Position numbers and translations under genes: made by a program
Notes under the pieces: generated by a model
Databases searched by the model: none
What the model was told of the DNA's origin: nothing
Seen by the model: only the letters and a program-made list of their open reading frames with translations
Shown: positions 26,197 through 35,616 of the stretch, piece after piece
Layout of the letters: every line of letters begins with the position of its first letter
Position numbering within the stretch: position 1 is the stretch's first letter
DNA from: Methanoculleus receptaculi
GTDB lineage: Archaea > Halobacteriota > Methanomicrobia > Methanomicrobiales > Methanoculleaceae
Direction: 5' to 3'
Length of the DNA stretch: 64,000 nucleotides
NCBI RefSeq assembly: GCF_033472595.1
Contig: NZ_CP137642.1
Location: 186,001-250,000, forward strand

Positions 26197-26955
26197 TTAC
26201 GCGAATACAAACCCCTCCAGCCGTTTCTGGCGATCTTTTGCCGACATCAGTGCCGAACCGATCAGGAAGGCGTCACAGTGCCGCGATAGACGCCTGACAT
26301 CGTAGGGCCAGGCGATCCCGCTCTCAGAGACCACGATCCTCCCGGCATCCCGGGCCACCCCCGCCAGGCGGACGGTCGTCGAGAGATCGATCGTCATCGT
26401 CTCCAGGTTGCGGTTGTTGATCCCGATCAGGTTTGCACCTGTCGCAAGAGCACGCTCCATCTCGTCCCGGTTGTGAACCTCAACAAGCGGCTCAAGCCCG
26501 ATCTCAAACGCCGCCTCGACGAACGCAGAGAGCTGATCGCCGAGCAGACGGGCTATCAGGAGGACAGCGTCGGCGCCGAACGCCCGGGTCTCGGCGACCT
26601 GGCGTTCGTCGATGATGAAGTCCTTGCGAAGGATGGGGAGGGAGACCGCCCCACGCACCCGGGCAAGGTTCTCGATACTCCCCCCGAAGTAGTTGGGTTC
26701 GGTGAGTACCGAGAGCGCTACAGCTCCGGCATCGGCAAACTCCCGGGCGATCGCCGCCGGTGTGGCGCCGTCATGGATCCTGCCGCGGGAGGGGGAGGCG
26801 TACTTCACCTCGGCGATGATCGCGTGCCGCTCCCGGCAGGAAAGAATGGCCGCTTCAAGGCTCCGGTGAGGCATTCCTCCGGTCTCGGCGGCCTTCGTCT
26901 GGTCAAGACCCGCCAGCCGCTCACCTGCCGCACGGACGATCTCATCGAGTATCAT
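26197..26955 (-). CDS. trpC: Indole-3-glycerol phosphate synthase
   Basis: 252 residues, TIM barrel. It decarboxylates and closes the ring of the TrpF product to indole-3-glycerol phosphate. Blocks seen are [15 protein letters not shown] (catalytic Lys and Pro-Ser), [26 protein letters not shown] (catalytic Lys), [10 protein letters not shown] and [12 protein letters not shown]. Start ATG 26955 overlaps the trpD stop. Between its stop at 26197 and the start given for trpF there are only a few bases, so the two reading frames almost touch. Confidence 0.97.
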   Translation of the reverse strand: MILDEIVRAAGERLAGLDQTKAAETGGMPHRSLEAAILSCRERHAIIAEVKYASPSRGRIHDGATPAAIAREFADAGAVALSVLTEPNYFGGSIENLARVRGAVSLPILRKDFIIDERQVAETRAFGADAVLLIARLLGDQLSAFVEAAFEIGLEPLVEVHNRDEMERALATGANLIGINNRNLETMTIDLSTTVRLAGVARDAGRIVVSESGIAWPYDVRRLSRHCDAFLIGSALMSAKDRQKRLEGFVFA

Positions 26956-27968
26956 GCCCCACCTCCGCTCACCCTGGCAAGCCTGTGGAGCCGGTCAAGC
27001 GCCGCCCCTGAGTCGATCGACGCCTCCGCGCACTCGATGCCTCCGGCAAGGTCATCGGCTTTCCCGCCGATGTAGATCGCCGCCCCGGCGTTGAGGAGGA
27101 CGATATCCCGTGCCGGGCCGTCTTCACCGGCGAGGACCGATAGGAGGATCCTGGCGTTCTCCTCCGGGCTGCCACCCCTGATGACGGCAGGCGGCGAGCG
27201 CGGGATACCGAACTCTGTGCAGTCAAGCGTATACGAGACCACCTCCCCGTCATGGAGTTCCGCAACCGTCGTCTCCCCGGTCGTGGTGATCTCATCGAGC
27301 CCTGCACCGTGGACCACCATTGCCCGCCGGACGCCGAGATCGCCGAGAACCCGGGCAAGCGGGACGACAAGATGGGGGTTGTAGACCCCCAGGAGCTGAC
27401 CTGCCGCCCCCGCCGGGTTGGTGAGCGGCCCAAGGAGGTTGAATACCGTCCTGATCCCGATCTCCTGGCGGGCCGCCCTGGCATACTGCATCGCCGGGTG
27501 GTAGGCGGGGGCGAAGAGGAAGGCGATCCCGGCAGCAGAGAGGACGGCCGCCACCCGGTCGGGCGGGATCGCTACGGCGACGCCGAGCGCCTCGAGAACG
27601 TCGGCCGAACCGCATCTGCTCGACACCCCCCGGTTCCCGTGCTTCACGATGGGAACGCCCGCCCCTGCCGCCACAAAAGCGGCCGTGGTGCTTATGTTAA
27701 ACGTCCCCGCGCCGTCACCCCCCGTCCCGCAGGTATCCACCCGCATCCCTGCGTCGGGGAGAGGGACAGGGACAGCCGACGCCCGCATCACCCGGGCAAA
27801 TGCTGCGATCTCAGCAACGGTCTCCCCCTTCATCCTTAGCGCTGTCAGGAAACCTCCGATCTGGGCAGGAGTCGCGGCGCCGCGCATGATCTCCTCCATC
27901 ACTCCTTCCGCCTCGACAGCGGTGAGGTCGCTGCCCGAGGATACACGGGCGATCGCCTCGCGGATCAT
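26952..27968 (-). CDS. trpD: Anthranilate phosphoribosyltransferase
   Basis: 338 residues. It transfers the phosphoribosyl group of PRPP to anthranilate. The Gly-rich PRPP loop [14 protein letters not shown], the block [18 protein letters not shown] and the NPAG-containing [18 protein letters not shown] are all present, as is [10 protein letters not shown]. Length and order match the stand-alone archaeal enzyme, with no TrpG fusion. ATGA overlaps link it to trpG upstream and trpC downstream. Confidence 0.97.
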   Translation of the reverse strand: MIREAIARVSSGSDLTAVEAEGVMEEIMRGAATPAQIGGFLTALRMKGETVAEIAAFARVMRASAVPVPLPDAGMRVDTCGTGGDGAGTFNISTTAAFVAAGAGVPIVKHGNRGVSSRCGSADVLEALGVAVAIPPDRVAAVLSAAGIAFLFAPAYHPAMQYARAARQEIGIRTVFNLLGPLTNPAGAAGQLLGVYNPHLVVPLARVLGDLGVRRAMVVHGAGLDEITTTGETTVAELHDGEVVSYTLDCTEFGIPRSPPAVIRGGSPEENARILLSVLAGEDGPARDIVLLNAGAAIYIGGKADDLAGGIECAEASIDSGAALDRLHRLARVSGGGA

Positions 27969-28546
27969 GCTGCACCGCCTCTGCCGGAGAGGAAGTTTGC
28001 AATCAGCCTGTCCCCATCGGGGGTGAGGATACTCTCCGGGTGGAACTGCACCCCCTCGATCGGGAACTCACGGTGCCGGACACCCATGATCGCCCCATCG
28101 TCGTCGCTTCTTGCCGTCACTTCGAGGCAGTCGGGGACGGTCTCGGGGTCGATCAGGAGCGAGTGGTAACGGGTAGCGATGATCGGGTCGGGCACCCCTT
28201 CGTAGATCCCGGCACCGTCGTGGTGGATGACCGACCGCTTTCCATGCATCAACCGCTCTGCCCGGACCACATTTGCGCCGAATGCAAGCCCGATCGCCTG
28301 GTGGCCGAGACAGACCCCGAGCGTTGGGACAATCCTGCTGATAGTCTCGATGACCTCACGGTAGAGGGTACACTCGCCCGGGTGCCCCGGCCCTGGCGAG
28401 AGGACGACGCGATCGAATCTCAGCGACCTGATCAGCGCAAACGGGGTGTCGCTCTTCACCACGACCGGTTCGGCCCCGAGCACCCCGATCTGCTGGCAGA
28501 GGTTGAAGGTGAAACTGTCGTAGGCATCGATCACAAGCACCCGCAT
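27965..28546 (-). CDS. trpG: Anthranilate synthase glutaminase subunit
   Basis: 193 residues, class I glutamine amidotransferase. It releases ammonia from glutamine for TrpE. The catalytic Cys is in [11 protein letters not shown], and the His-Glu pair is in VQFHPESIL. The oxyanion region [10 protein letters not shown] is intact. The first residues are [16 protein letters not shown]. The start overlaps the trpE stop by one base (TGATG). It lies between trpE and trpD, the usual archaeal order, and could serve only TrpE here, since no pabA-type partner is nearby. Confidence 0.97.
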   Translation of the reverse strand: MRVLVIDAYDSFTFNLCQQIGVLGAEPVVVKSDTPFALIRSLRFDRVVLSPGPGHPGECTLYREVIETISRIVPTLGVCLGHQAIGLAFGANVVRAERLMHGKRSVIHHDGAGIYEGVPDPIIATRYHSLLIDPETVPDCLEVTARSDDDGAIMGVRHREFPIEGVQFHPESILTPDGDRLIANFLSGRGGAA

Positions 28547-29994
28547 CAGTCCACCTCCTCCTCTCTGCCGAGCGCCGCAAGCATCGCCCTGGCCTTGCTA
28601 CCGGTCTCGGCAAACTCGCGACCGGGTTCGGAATCAGCCACGATCCCGGCACCAACCTGGACGGAAGCGATCCCGTCCTGCACGATGACCGTCCGGATGG
28701 TTATCGCGAGATCCATCGTGCCGGAGAACGCGATATACCCGAGAGCACCTGCGTAGATCCCGCGCCGGAACCCTTCCACCTCACCTATGATCTGCATCGC
28801 CCTGACCTTCGGGGCGCCCGAGACGGTTCCCGCCGGGAAACATGACCGGAGCGCGTCGAACCGGTCGTAGCCCTCCCGGAGCCTCCCAGAGACGGTCGAG
28901 ACGATGTGCTGAACGTGCGAGAACCGTTCGATACCCATGAAATCGGTCACCGAGACGCTCCCATAGGCCGAGACCGCCCCGATATCGTTCCTCGCCAGGT
29001 CGACGAGCATGACATGCTCTGCACGTTCCTTCTCGTCCGCCAGGAGTTCAGCCGCGAGCTGGTCGTCCTCCGCCTCTGTCCGTCCCCGGGGCCGGGTGCC
29101 GGCGATGGGGACGGTCGTCACACGGCCGTCCTCCACCCGCAGCAGCATCTCGGGACTGCTCCCGGCAACCACCAGGTCGCCGAAGTCCAGGAAGTAGGTG
29201 TAGGGAGCGGGATTCTTCTCCCGGAGTCTCCGGTAGACCCCGAACGGTTCGCCCTCGAACCGGCAGGCAAGCCGCCTGGAGAGAACGGCCTGGAATATGT
29301 CGCCTGCCGCGATATGCTCCTTGATCCTTAAAACAGCGTTTGAGAACTCTTCCCGGGTGCAGGACGACGTCACGGCACCGGCACTGAACGCCTCGACGGG
29401 AGAGGATGGGGGAAGGTGGCAGAGCCCTGTGATCCGGTTCTTTATAGCCGTCAGGGCGCGGAGGTACTCCTCCTCCAGGTCGGATTCATCGGTGAGGAGG
29501 AGGTTCTCGATCACCGCAAGTCGACCCCGCCGGTGGTCGAGCGCGAGGCAGTCCTGCGCCAGCATGAACCGGGCGACCGGGTCTGTGGTCTCCTCCACAC
29601 AGCGGACGGGGTGTATAGACGATACCAGGTCGTAGGAGAAGTAGCCGGTAAGCCCGCCGGAGAACCGCGGTAACGTGGACGGCACGACCCGGAACCGTTC
29701 CATGAACTGGCGGACGGCATCGACCGGGTCTTCGGCCTCGATTCCGGCGGCAACCTCGCGGATACAGGGATCGCCGGAGACCGTCAGCGCCCCGTCCGGG
29801 GCGACGGCGATCATCGCGGTTGGAGCGGTGCAGATAAAAGAGTAGCGAGCGATCTTCTCGCTCCCCTCGATCGACTCCAGCAGGAACCCGGGGCCGTCCC
29901 GGAGGGACGCATAGATATCTGCCGGAGAAGAGGGAGGGAGTGGAACCTCAAGAAATACCGGGACTACGAGAGGCCGGTCGGTCGCGGCCTCCAT
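28546..29994 (-). CDS. trpE: Anthranilate synthase component I
   Basis: 482 residues. TrpE makes anthranilate from chorismate with ammonia supplied by TrpG. The N-terminal domain keeps the LLES tryptophan-binding motif (GFLLESIEG), so feedback inhibition by tryptophan is expected. Catalytic-domain blocks include AGDIFQAVLSRRL, AGTRPRGRTEAED, HVMLVDLARNDIG, FPAGTVSGAPKVRAM and GIYAGALGYI. It follows trpB2 by 52 nt on the same strand, with no room for a strong separate promoter, so it is most likely the second gene of the operon. Confidence 0.97.
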   Translation of the reverse strand: MEAATDRPLVVPVFLEVPLPPSSPADIYASLRDGPGFLLESIEGSEKIARYSFICTAPTAMIAVAPDGALTVSGDPCIREVAAGIEAEDPVDAVRQFMERFRVVPSTLPRFSGGLTGYFSYDLVSSIHPVRCVEETTDPVARFMLAQDCLALDHRRGRLAVIENLLLTDESDLEEEYLRALTAIKNRITGLCHLPPSSPVEAFSAGAVTSSCTREEFSNAVLRIKEHIAAGDIFQAVLSRRLACRFEGEPFGVYRRLREKNPAPYTYFLDFGDLVVAGSSPEMLLRVEDGRVTTVPIAGTRPRGRTEAEDDQLAAELLADEKERAEHVMLVDLARNDIGAVSAYGSVSVTDFMGIERFSHVQHIVSTVSGRLREGYDRFDALRSCFPAGTVSGAPKVRAMQIIGEVEGFRRGIYAGALGYIAFSGTMDLAITIRTVIVQDGIASVQVGAGIVADSEPGREFAETGSKARAMLAALGREEEVD

Positions 29995-30046
29995 GAATCC
30001 CTGGATTGGGGTCAGCTCTCTTCGAGCGCAGTCCAGTCCACCGGCA

Positions 30047-31405
30047 TCACCCCCTCACCGGCAGCCTGGAGAGAGACTCTTTGACCAACTCGAGGGGGTA
30101 TTCGTAGTCGGGAAGCTTTCCCGCAAGGTAGGCCTCGTAAGAGGAGAAATCGAAATTACCGTGCCCGGAGTTGTTAAAGAGTATAACCTTCTCTTCACCA
30201 GTCTTACGGCAGAGGAGCGCCTGGTCGATCGCGGCCTTAACCGCGTGGGCGGCCTCGGGCGCGACAATGATGCCCTCCGTCCGGGCGAAGGTCAAGGCTG
30301 CCTCAAAGACCTCGTTCTGATGGTAGGCGACCGGCCTGACCACCCCGTCGTGGACGAGCCTCGATACCAGGGGAGATGCCCCGTGATAGCGGAGCCCTCC
30401 AGCGTGGATCGCCGGCGGGATGAAGTCGTGCCCGAGAGTGAACATCCGCAGGAGCGGTGTCAGCCCTGCGACATCCCCGAAGTCGTAGGTGTATAACCCC
30501 TTTGTCAGGGTCGGGCAGGCGGCGGGCTCAACCGCAATGAGTTCGGTATCCGGGTGCTTTCCGGTCAACTTCGCGCCCGCAAACGGGAAGGTGAGCCCCG
30601 CATAGTTGCTCCCCCCGCCGACACAGCCGATCACCACATCCGGGTAATCGTCTGCAATCGCAACCTGCTCTTCTGCCTCCTGGCCGATGACCGTCTGGTG
30701 GAGACAGACATGATTGAGGACGGAACCAAGCGAGTAGTTGGTGTTATCGTGGTTCGCGGCGTCCTCAACCGCCTCGGATATGGCGATACCGAGGGAGCCC
30801 GGTGTCTCCGGGTCGTGGGCAAGCACCGCTCTGCCGGCCTGCGTCCTATCAGAGGGACTCGGGATGCACTCGGCACCGTAGACCTGCATCATGCTCTTGC
30901 GATAGGGTTTCTGGTCGTAGGAGGCCCGGACCATGTAGACGGTGCAATCCATATCGAAGAGGCTCGTTGCGAACGCAAGTGCAGAACCCCACTGCCCCGC
31001 CCCGGTCTCGGTTGCAAGCCGCTCGATCCCCTCCTCCCGGTTGTAATAGGCCTGGGCTATGGCGGTATTGGGCTTGTGCGAGCCCGGCGGGCTCACACCC
31101 TCCCACTTGTAGTAGATCTTCGCCGGCGTCTTCAAGGCCGCCTCAAGCCTTCTTGCACGGTAGAGGGGGCTTGGCCTCCAGAGGGTGAGGATATCCCGGA
31201 CCTCGCCAGGGATATCGATGTAGCGCTCCGTGCTCATCTCCTGCCGGATCAGCTCCATGGGAAAGATGTGACGGAGGTCATCCGGCGTCGCCGGTTTTCC
31301 CGTCACCGGGTGAAGGGGCGGATCCATTGGTGTCGGGAGATCCGCCTGGATGTTGTACCACCGCTTTGGCATCTCCCCCTCGTCAAGGAGGATCTTGGTC
31401 TGCAT
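30047..31405 (-). CDS. trpB2: TrpB2-type tryptophan synthase beta-like protein
   Basis: 452 residues, about 60 longer than TrpB1, with the N-terminal extension that marks TrpB2 ([20 protein letters not shown]). The PLP Lys is in [14 protein letters not shown], not the GGAHK of TrpB1. Other blocks are [29 protein letters not shown] and NNSGHGNFD. TrpB2 enzymes make tryptophan from indole and serine without needing TrpA, or salvage indole; some act on phosphoserine. It is the first gene of the trp operon. An operon headed by trpB2 and ending in trpBA encodes both beta classes. A TATA box lies about 28 nt before the ATG, so the message is nearly leaderless. Confidence 0.95.
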   Translation of the reverse strand: MQTKILLDEGEMPKRWYNIQADLPTPMDPPLHPVTGKPATPDDLRHIFPMELIRQEMSTERYIDIPGEVRDILTLWRPSPLYRARRLEAALKTPAKIYYKWEGVSPPGSHKPNTAIAQAYYNREEGIERLATETGAGQWGSALAFATSLFDMDCTVYMVRASYDQKPYRKSMMQVYGAECIPSPSDRTQAGRAVLAHDPETPGSLGIAISEAVEDAANHDNTNYSLGSVLNHVCLHQTVIGQEAEEQVAIADDYPDVVIGCVGGGSNYAGLTFPFAGAKLTGKHPDTELIAVEPAACPTLTKGLYTYDFGDVAGLTPLLRMFTLGHDFIPPAIHAGGLRYHGASPLVSRLVHDGVVRPVAYHQNEVFEAALTFARTEGIIVAPEAAHAVKAAIDQALLCRKTGEEKVILFNNSGHGNFDFSSYEAYLAGKLPDYEYPLELVKESLSRLPVRG

Positions 31406-31457
31406 AGATCAACGTGTTCTTTGCACACATATATACATTATTATCCACTGTTGATCT
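31406..31457 (-). promoter_or_regulatory. trp operon promoter with 8-bp inverted repeat
   Basis: On the minus strand an 8-bp half-site AGATCAAC (plus 31450-31457 as GTTGATCT) and its exact complement (plus 31406-31413) flank a TATA box, ATGTATATATG, at about 31428-31438. The half-sites are 36 nt apart and the inner one touches the start codon. Binding of a regulator here would cover both the TATA box and the transcription start. A Trp-responsive repressor is the simplest reading (inference). Confidence 0.55.
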
Positions 31458-31794
31458 GTGATGATCTGATTATCCTGAAAACCAGTCAGAAGACAGAGGA
31501 ATGGCCTATACCCATTCCACCACCGGGCAACGATCTGCCTTCTTCACCCACAACACGATGGTCCTCCCCTCAGCATCGTTAGCGCAGCGATCGAACACGG
31601 CCTGAACGGGACAGACCACCCCGCTAGAGTCATCCTCGCTAGGTGCGTGGGCTACGGCACCGATCCAGGCGCTCTGCCTTCTTTCACCGGTCACAATGGC
31701 CACGAAGGGGTGCGCCACGGGCGATCGACGATCCCCTCAAACCTTTCCGTGACGATATCAATCGGGAAAAAGAGCGGTGTATAGGCCTGGGCAC
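31458..31794. other. Gap between trp promoter and ABC transporter operon
   Basis: 337 nt. It holds only one small minus-strand frame (listed at 31506-31718) and another short open stretch in a different frame near 31720-31790 that reads YTPLFFPIDIVTERFEGIVD. The two together suggest a single small gene broken by a frameshift. No tRNA or repeat is seen. Confidence 0.4.
31506..31718 (-). CDS. Hypothetical small protein (70 aa), possibly frameshifted
   Basis: The frame starts at a GTG (31718) and reads AHPFVAIVTGERRQSAWIG at the N-terminus and RTIVLWVKKADRCPVVEWV at the C-terminus, with three Cys. I do not recognise it. Immediately upstream another frame reads YTPLFFPIDIVTERFEGIVD, which looks equally protein-like, so the gene may be longer with a one-base shift near 31720. 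It lies downstream of the ABC permease gene on the same strand. Codon use includes several codons that are rare in neighbouring genes. Confidence 0.35.
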   Translation of the reverse strand: MAHPFVAIVTGERRQSAWIGAVAHAPSEDDSSGVVCPVQAVFDRCANDAEGRTIVLWVKKADRCPVVEWV

Positions 31795-32940
31795 TCACTC
31801 GTAGCGCAACGCCTCGATCGGGTTTAAGTGCGCCGCCTTCCAGGCCGGATAGAGGCCGGAGGCCACACTTGTGAAGACCCCGAACGCCATCCCGAAGAAG
31901 ATGTAGACGAGGCTTTTTGGATGGAAGAGGTAATCGGGGTTTCCGACAAAGACCGCAGTCGTCACATACCCCGCGCAGAAACTGAGCACCCCGCCTATGA
32001 CGGCACCCACAAACCCCAGGATGAGCGCCTCGTAGATGAACATCCGCATCACCTCCTTCCGCCGGGTGCCGATGCTTCGCAGGATGCCGATCTCCTTCGT
32101 CCGCTCGGTGACCGACATCAGCATCACGTTGAGGATCGAGACACCGGCTACGACGAGCGATACCGCGCCGATCCCGGCTAAAAAGACGGTGATGGCATCT
32201 GTAGCCGCAAAGATGCTCTCCAGGATCCCCCGCGTATCCATGACGTTGACGACATCCTCACGACGGTTCATCTTCTGCTCGATTGCCTCTTTGACCGCGT
32301 CCAGGTCGTTAATATCCCGGACCTTCACGATCACCTGGTCGTAATCTTCCTCATCATAGTGGTTCGAGTACCAGGAGTAGGGCACGATGATGGAGTAGTC
32401 CGGGTTGATATCAAACCCGAGCCCCCGCTCCTTGAGCACCCCAACGACACGGAGGGTATCGCCGCCGATCCTGGCCCTGGCGCCGAGTTTCAGACCGTTC
32501 TCCCGGCTGTTTGCGGCAACCTGGCTTCCTATCATGCATCCACCGCCTGTATCACGGGGGTAATTCCCCGATTCTTTCTCGAGGAGGAGGGGGATATCCT
32601 CGGCGGGGATGGCATAGATCATCACCACACTCTCTTTTTCACCCACAGTGACCTTATCGGCGGTGGTCGAGAAGGGTATGACCACGTTGGACCCGACCGC
32701 CCTGGTTATATCGCTCACCTGCCGATCGGTGAGTTTTCCGCCGCCAACGCCTGCCGCCGGCGAGACGATCAGGGTGTCGCCGACATCGGTGACCATCTCG
32801 CTGAACATCAGACCGATGCTGTTGCCCATGATCCCCAGGGTGGCGATAGCGATGACGCCGATAACGATCCCGATTACCGCAAGCGACGACCTGAGCCAGT
32901 GACGCCTGATGTTCCGAACGGCGAGATCAAAGAAGGTCAT
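31795..32940 (-). CDS. ABC transporter permease (MacB/FtsX type)
   Basis: 381 residues. One membrane helix near residues 17-40 (LRSSLAVIGIVIGVIAIATLG) is followed by a large external MacB-type domain of about 190 residues. Three more helices lie at about 245-275, 290-330 and 340-370. The C-terminal LYPAWKAAHLNPIEALRYE is the hallmark of this permease family. It pairs with the ATPase gene immediately upstream (ATGA overlap). Such permeases act in lipoprotein or peptide export, or transmit force across the membrane. The substrate is unknown; the neighbouring CARDB-like protein may be the extracellular partner. Confidence 0.92.
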   Translation of the reverse strand: MTFFDLAVRNIRRHWLRSSLAVIGIVIGVIAIATLGIMGNSIGLMFSEMVTDVGDTLIVSPAAGVGGGKLTDRQVSDITRAVGSNVVIPFSTTADKVTVGEKESVVMIYAIPAEDIPLLLEKESGNYPRDTGGGCMIGSQVAANSRENGLKLGARARIGGDTLRVVGVLKERGLGFDINPDYSIIVPYSWYSNHYDEEDYDQVIVKVRDINDLDAVKEAIEQKMNRREDVVNVMDTRGILESIFAATDAITVFLAGIGAVSLVVAGVSILNVMLMSVTERTKEIGILRSIGTRRKEVMRMFIYEALILGFVGAVIGGVLSFCAGYVTTAVFVGNPDYLFHPKSLVYIFFGMAFGVFTSVASGLYPAWKAAHLNPIEALRYE

Positions 32941-33608
32941 GCCACCACCTTCCCGTCCTCGAGGTGGATCGTCCGGTCGGCATACTCGGTCATCCGGATG
33001 TCATGGGTGACCATGACGACGGTCTTACCCTCCTCGCGGTTCATCCGGGAGAGTAGATCCATGATCGCGGTTCCTGTCTTCGAGTCAAGGTTCCCGGTCG
33101 GTTCGTCGCAGAGGAGAAAGTCAGGGTCGTTGACGAGAGCACGGGCGATCGCCGCGCGCTGCTGCTGCCCTCCAGAGAGTTCACCCGGTTTGTGGCTGAA
33201 GTGGGTCGCTGCGATCCCGACCGCCGTCAGAACCTCTTCTGCCCGTTTCCTGGCACCGTTCTGCCGTCCTTTCAGGATGAGCGGGTACTCGACGTTTTCC
33301 ACGACCGAAAGAAGCGGGATCAGGTTGAACTGCTGGAAGACGAACCCGATATGGTCACGCCGCAGCAACGTCAGGTCGTCGTCGTCCATCCTGCTGATCT
33401 TTCTCCCGGCGATGGTGACCTCGCCCGAGGTCGGGACGTCGAGCGAACCCATGATGTTCAGGAGGGTCGACTTCCCCGACCCCGAGGGGCCCATGATGAG
33501 GACGAACTCACCCTCCTCAATGGCGATATCGACACCGTCAAGCGCCACCACGTCGCCCGCCGGGAGGGGATAAACCTTGGTGACGTTCTCGAAACTTATG
33601 ACCGGCAT
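32937..33608 (-). CDS. ABC transporter ATP-binding protein (LolD/MacB type)
   Basis: 223 residues. Walker A is GPSGSGKSTLL, the Q-loop is VFQQFNLIPLL, the signature is [15 protein letters not shown], and Walker B is FLLCDEPTGNLD, with the switch His in VMVTHD. The LTLLRRDHIGFVFQQ stretch before the Q-loop is typical of the LolD/MacB group. It powers the permease whose gene overlaps it downstream. A 5-nt gap separates it from the CARDB-like gene upstream, so all four genes from YIP1 to the permease form one operon. Confidence 0.95.
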   Translation of the reverse strand: MPVISFENVTKVYPLPAGDVVALDGVDIAIEEGEFVLIMGPSGSGKSTLLNIMGSLDVPTSGEVTIAGRKISRMDDDDLTLLRRDHIGFVFQQFNLIPLLSVVENVEYPLILKGRQNGARKRAEEVLTAVGIAATHFSHKPGELSGGQQQRAAIARALVNDPDFLLCDEPTGNLDSKTGTAIMDLLSRMNREEGKTVVMVTHDIRMTEYADRTIHLEDGKVVA

Positions 33609-33613
33609 CGTCG

Positions 33614-34750
33614 TTACGTCCGCTTCCAGGAGTGGTAGATTGCCCCCGCGACGCCGAGCGCGATCAGGAGGACGACCACAGCCCCGAGGACAGGGAACCC
33701 GCCGCTCTCCTGCTCCTTAACCGGTGCCACCGTGCCGCCGCCAAGCCCGACCGTTCTCGTGCTGGTGTAGAGGTTTCCATCGTCGTCCCGGTACTCGACG
33801 ACCAGCGGGACATCCTCCACAGCAGCATCGACCCGAAGCGTCACCTCAAACGATGATATATCGTCGGGATCGAGTGTCCCGACAACGTAGACACGGAACG
33901 GGTCGATCGGGATCGCAGGCGAGGCCGGGGCGATCATCACCGACCGTGCCGACTCGAGGCCGGCGTTCATGACATCGCCCACGATCCGGTAACCGCCGCT
34001 GATAGGCGTGACCTCGACGTTGGTGATGACCGGGTTGGCCCGTTTCTTGTCCTCGCCAAACGTGACCGGCAGCACCAGGTCAGTTGTGTGGGTGTTTATC
34101 CCGTTGCGCCAGACCACCCGGAACGTGACGTCCGTCTCCGTCTCCGGCGTCAGGTTGAAGGTGACGGTTCCTGAAGCGTCAGGCTCCAGCCCGCCGACAA
34201 AACCACTGGTGGGGGTGACGGAAAAACCCGTCCCCTCCGGAACCACCTGGACACCGGAGACAGCGTTCGGCCGGGGGTTGCCGACCATGAGAGTGATCCC
34301 GGCTGTCCGGCCTTCGGAAAAGGCATCCGGCTTTTTAACCATGGAGATGCTGAGCGGGGTGTCCTCGACCTGGATCAGGACAGGGTTGCGTAAACTGCCA
34401 CCGTCGCGGAAGTCAAGGACGAAAGTGGGATAAAACGTCCCTTCCCCGGCGTCAGCCCGGACGGTGAAGGTGAACGACCTGGTGTTCCCTCCACCGATCT
34501 CCCCGACCGCCAGGTAGGGGTCGGTTGTTGGCACAACTCCTTTGCCGTAGAGCCTGGCACTCTGGATCGCGACCGGGTCGGCACCGTTGTTCTGGACAAC
34601 GATCGTGAGCGTCCCGGTATCCCCACTCATCATGACCGGCGGATCGAGGGAGGAGGAGACGACGGCGATATCCGCAGTGGCGGCCGCGACAGGTGAAGCC
34701 AGTGCCAGTGCGACAGAGAGTGCCAGTATGAAAATGTAGAGATCTTTCAT
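33614..34750 (-). CDS. Secreted CARDB/NEW3-like protein with C-terminal anchor
   Basis: 378 residues from ATG 34750 (MKDLYIFILALSVALALASP); an in-frame TTG six codons upstream is less likely. After the signal peptide there are about three immunoglobulin-like beta domains (about 27-130, 132-235, 240-345) in the manner of CARDB/alpha-galactosidase NEW3 repeats. One example is the segment GTLTIVVQNNGADPVAIQSA. A membrane helix near residues 355-375 ends in a short basic tail (HSWKRT). It is probably anchored outside the cell. Its place directly before an ABC ATPase and MacB-type permease suggests it is the external partner of that transporter. Confidence 0.85.
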   Translation of the reverse strand: MKDLYIFILALSVALALASPVAAATADIAVVSSSLDPPVMMSGDTGTLTIVVQNNGADPVAIQSARLYGKGVVPTTDPYLAVGEIGGGNTRSFTFTVRADAGEGTFYPTFVLDFRDGGSLRNPVLIQVEDTPLSISMVKKPDAFSEGRTAGITLMVGNPRPNAVSGVQVVPEGTGFSVTPTSGFVGGLEPDASGTVTFNLTPETETDVTFRVVWRNGINTHTTDLVLPVTFGEDKKRANPVITNVEVTPISGGYRIVGDVMNAGLESARSVMIAPASPAIPIDPFRVYVVGTLDPDDISSFEVTLRVDAAVEDVPLVVEYRDDDGNLYTSTRTVGLGGGTVAPVKEQESGGFPVLGAVVVLLIALGVAGAIYHSWKRT

Positions 34751-34751
34751 C

Positions 34752-35408
34752 TTACAGCCATCCAGCAAGGGTTATTACCGTATAGAGGATGTAGACGCCC
34801 ACGGGTATCCCGACGGTGAGGGCCGCATCCCTTGTCGACAGGTTCCTCGCGTATTTCATGCCGAAGATCCAGATGTTTGCACTCCAGATCACGAAGAGGA
34901 TACTCACGATACCTGCAACCTGCGCCAGTGGGTCGGTTGTAAGAACGGTCACCAGGTTCTCGGAGAATGCCGCAATCTCTTCAGCACTGCTCATGACCGG
35001 GACAGTCAGACCTGAGAGGAGGAGGTATGAAAAGATCGACCCGATTATGCCACCAAAGACCTGAGGGAGGAGTCCATAACCCGTGACCTCCAGCGTCCGA
35101 TTGAGTGAACCCTGACCCTTGAAGGCCATGGAGATGATATGAAAGATAAAACCATATATGATCCAGGCCAGGAATCCGCCTATGAAGGCAATGGCGACGA
35201 AGAACGCCACCATGAGCCATCCGAGCCCTTTCGTCTCGGCGGGCAGCATGGCAACGGTTATATCAGCCATCATTAAGGCCGAGACCGCACCGATAAGCCC
35301 GCAGACAAGCGCTATAAGCGCCGGCACCTTAAGGCTCGGGTCTTTCTGCATGCGGGACTCAAAGAACCGCCCGGGATTGAGCAGCACCTGAAGAAAACCT
35401 GTTTCCAT
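34752..35408 (-). CDS. YIP1 family membrane protein
   Basis: 218 residues with five predicted membrane segments. The N-terminus, VLLNPGRFFESRMQKDP, is the conserved cytoplasmic segment of archaeal and bacterial YIP1 proteins, followed by a helix (LIALVCGLIGAVSALMM). It has no known enzymatic role. It is the first gene of the operon that leads to the CARDB-like and ABC genes. An AAGGTG Shine-Dalgarno precedes ATG 35408, and TTTATCG near 35443-35455 is a possible TATA box. Confidence 0.9.
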   Translation of the reverse strand: METGFLQVLLNPGRFFESRMQKDPSLKVPALIALVCGLIGAVSALMMADITVAMLPAETKGLGWLMVAFFVAIAFIGGFLAWIIYGFIFHIISMAFKGQGSLNRTLEVTGYGLLPQVFGGIIGSIFSYLLLSGLTVPVMSSAEEIAAFSENLVTVLTTDPLAQVAGIVSILFVIWSANIWIFGMKYARNLSTRDAALTVGIPVGVYILYTVITLAGWL

Positions 35409-35616
35409 TTCACCACACCTTTATAATTCTGCCCTAACTAAGGCGATAAACCTTTGCCGGGCGACAGGAATCTCGACCCCTCTATCTCCGGTTTCAACGG
35501 CGAGGCCAAACTTTTTGTGGTTCTTTCGGGGAGACCCGCTGCCAGACGCCATCGGTTCACGCGCTGTCTGCATATGACGTTGTGTTAGAAAAATATAACT
35601 TTTGCCCTCACCGTTG

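Noticed and set aside
30554-31582. Long plus-strand frame opposite trpB2 (342 codons)
   Set aside because: It is antisense to trpB2, which has clear PLP motifs; GC-rich genes commonly keep the opposite strand open. The plus frame has no family features.
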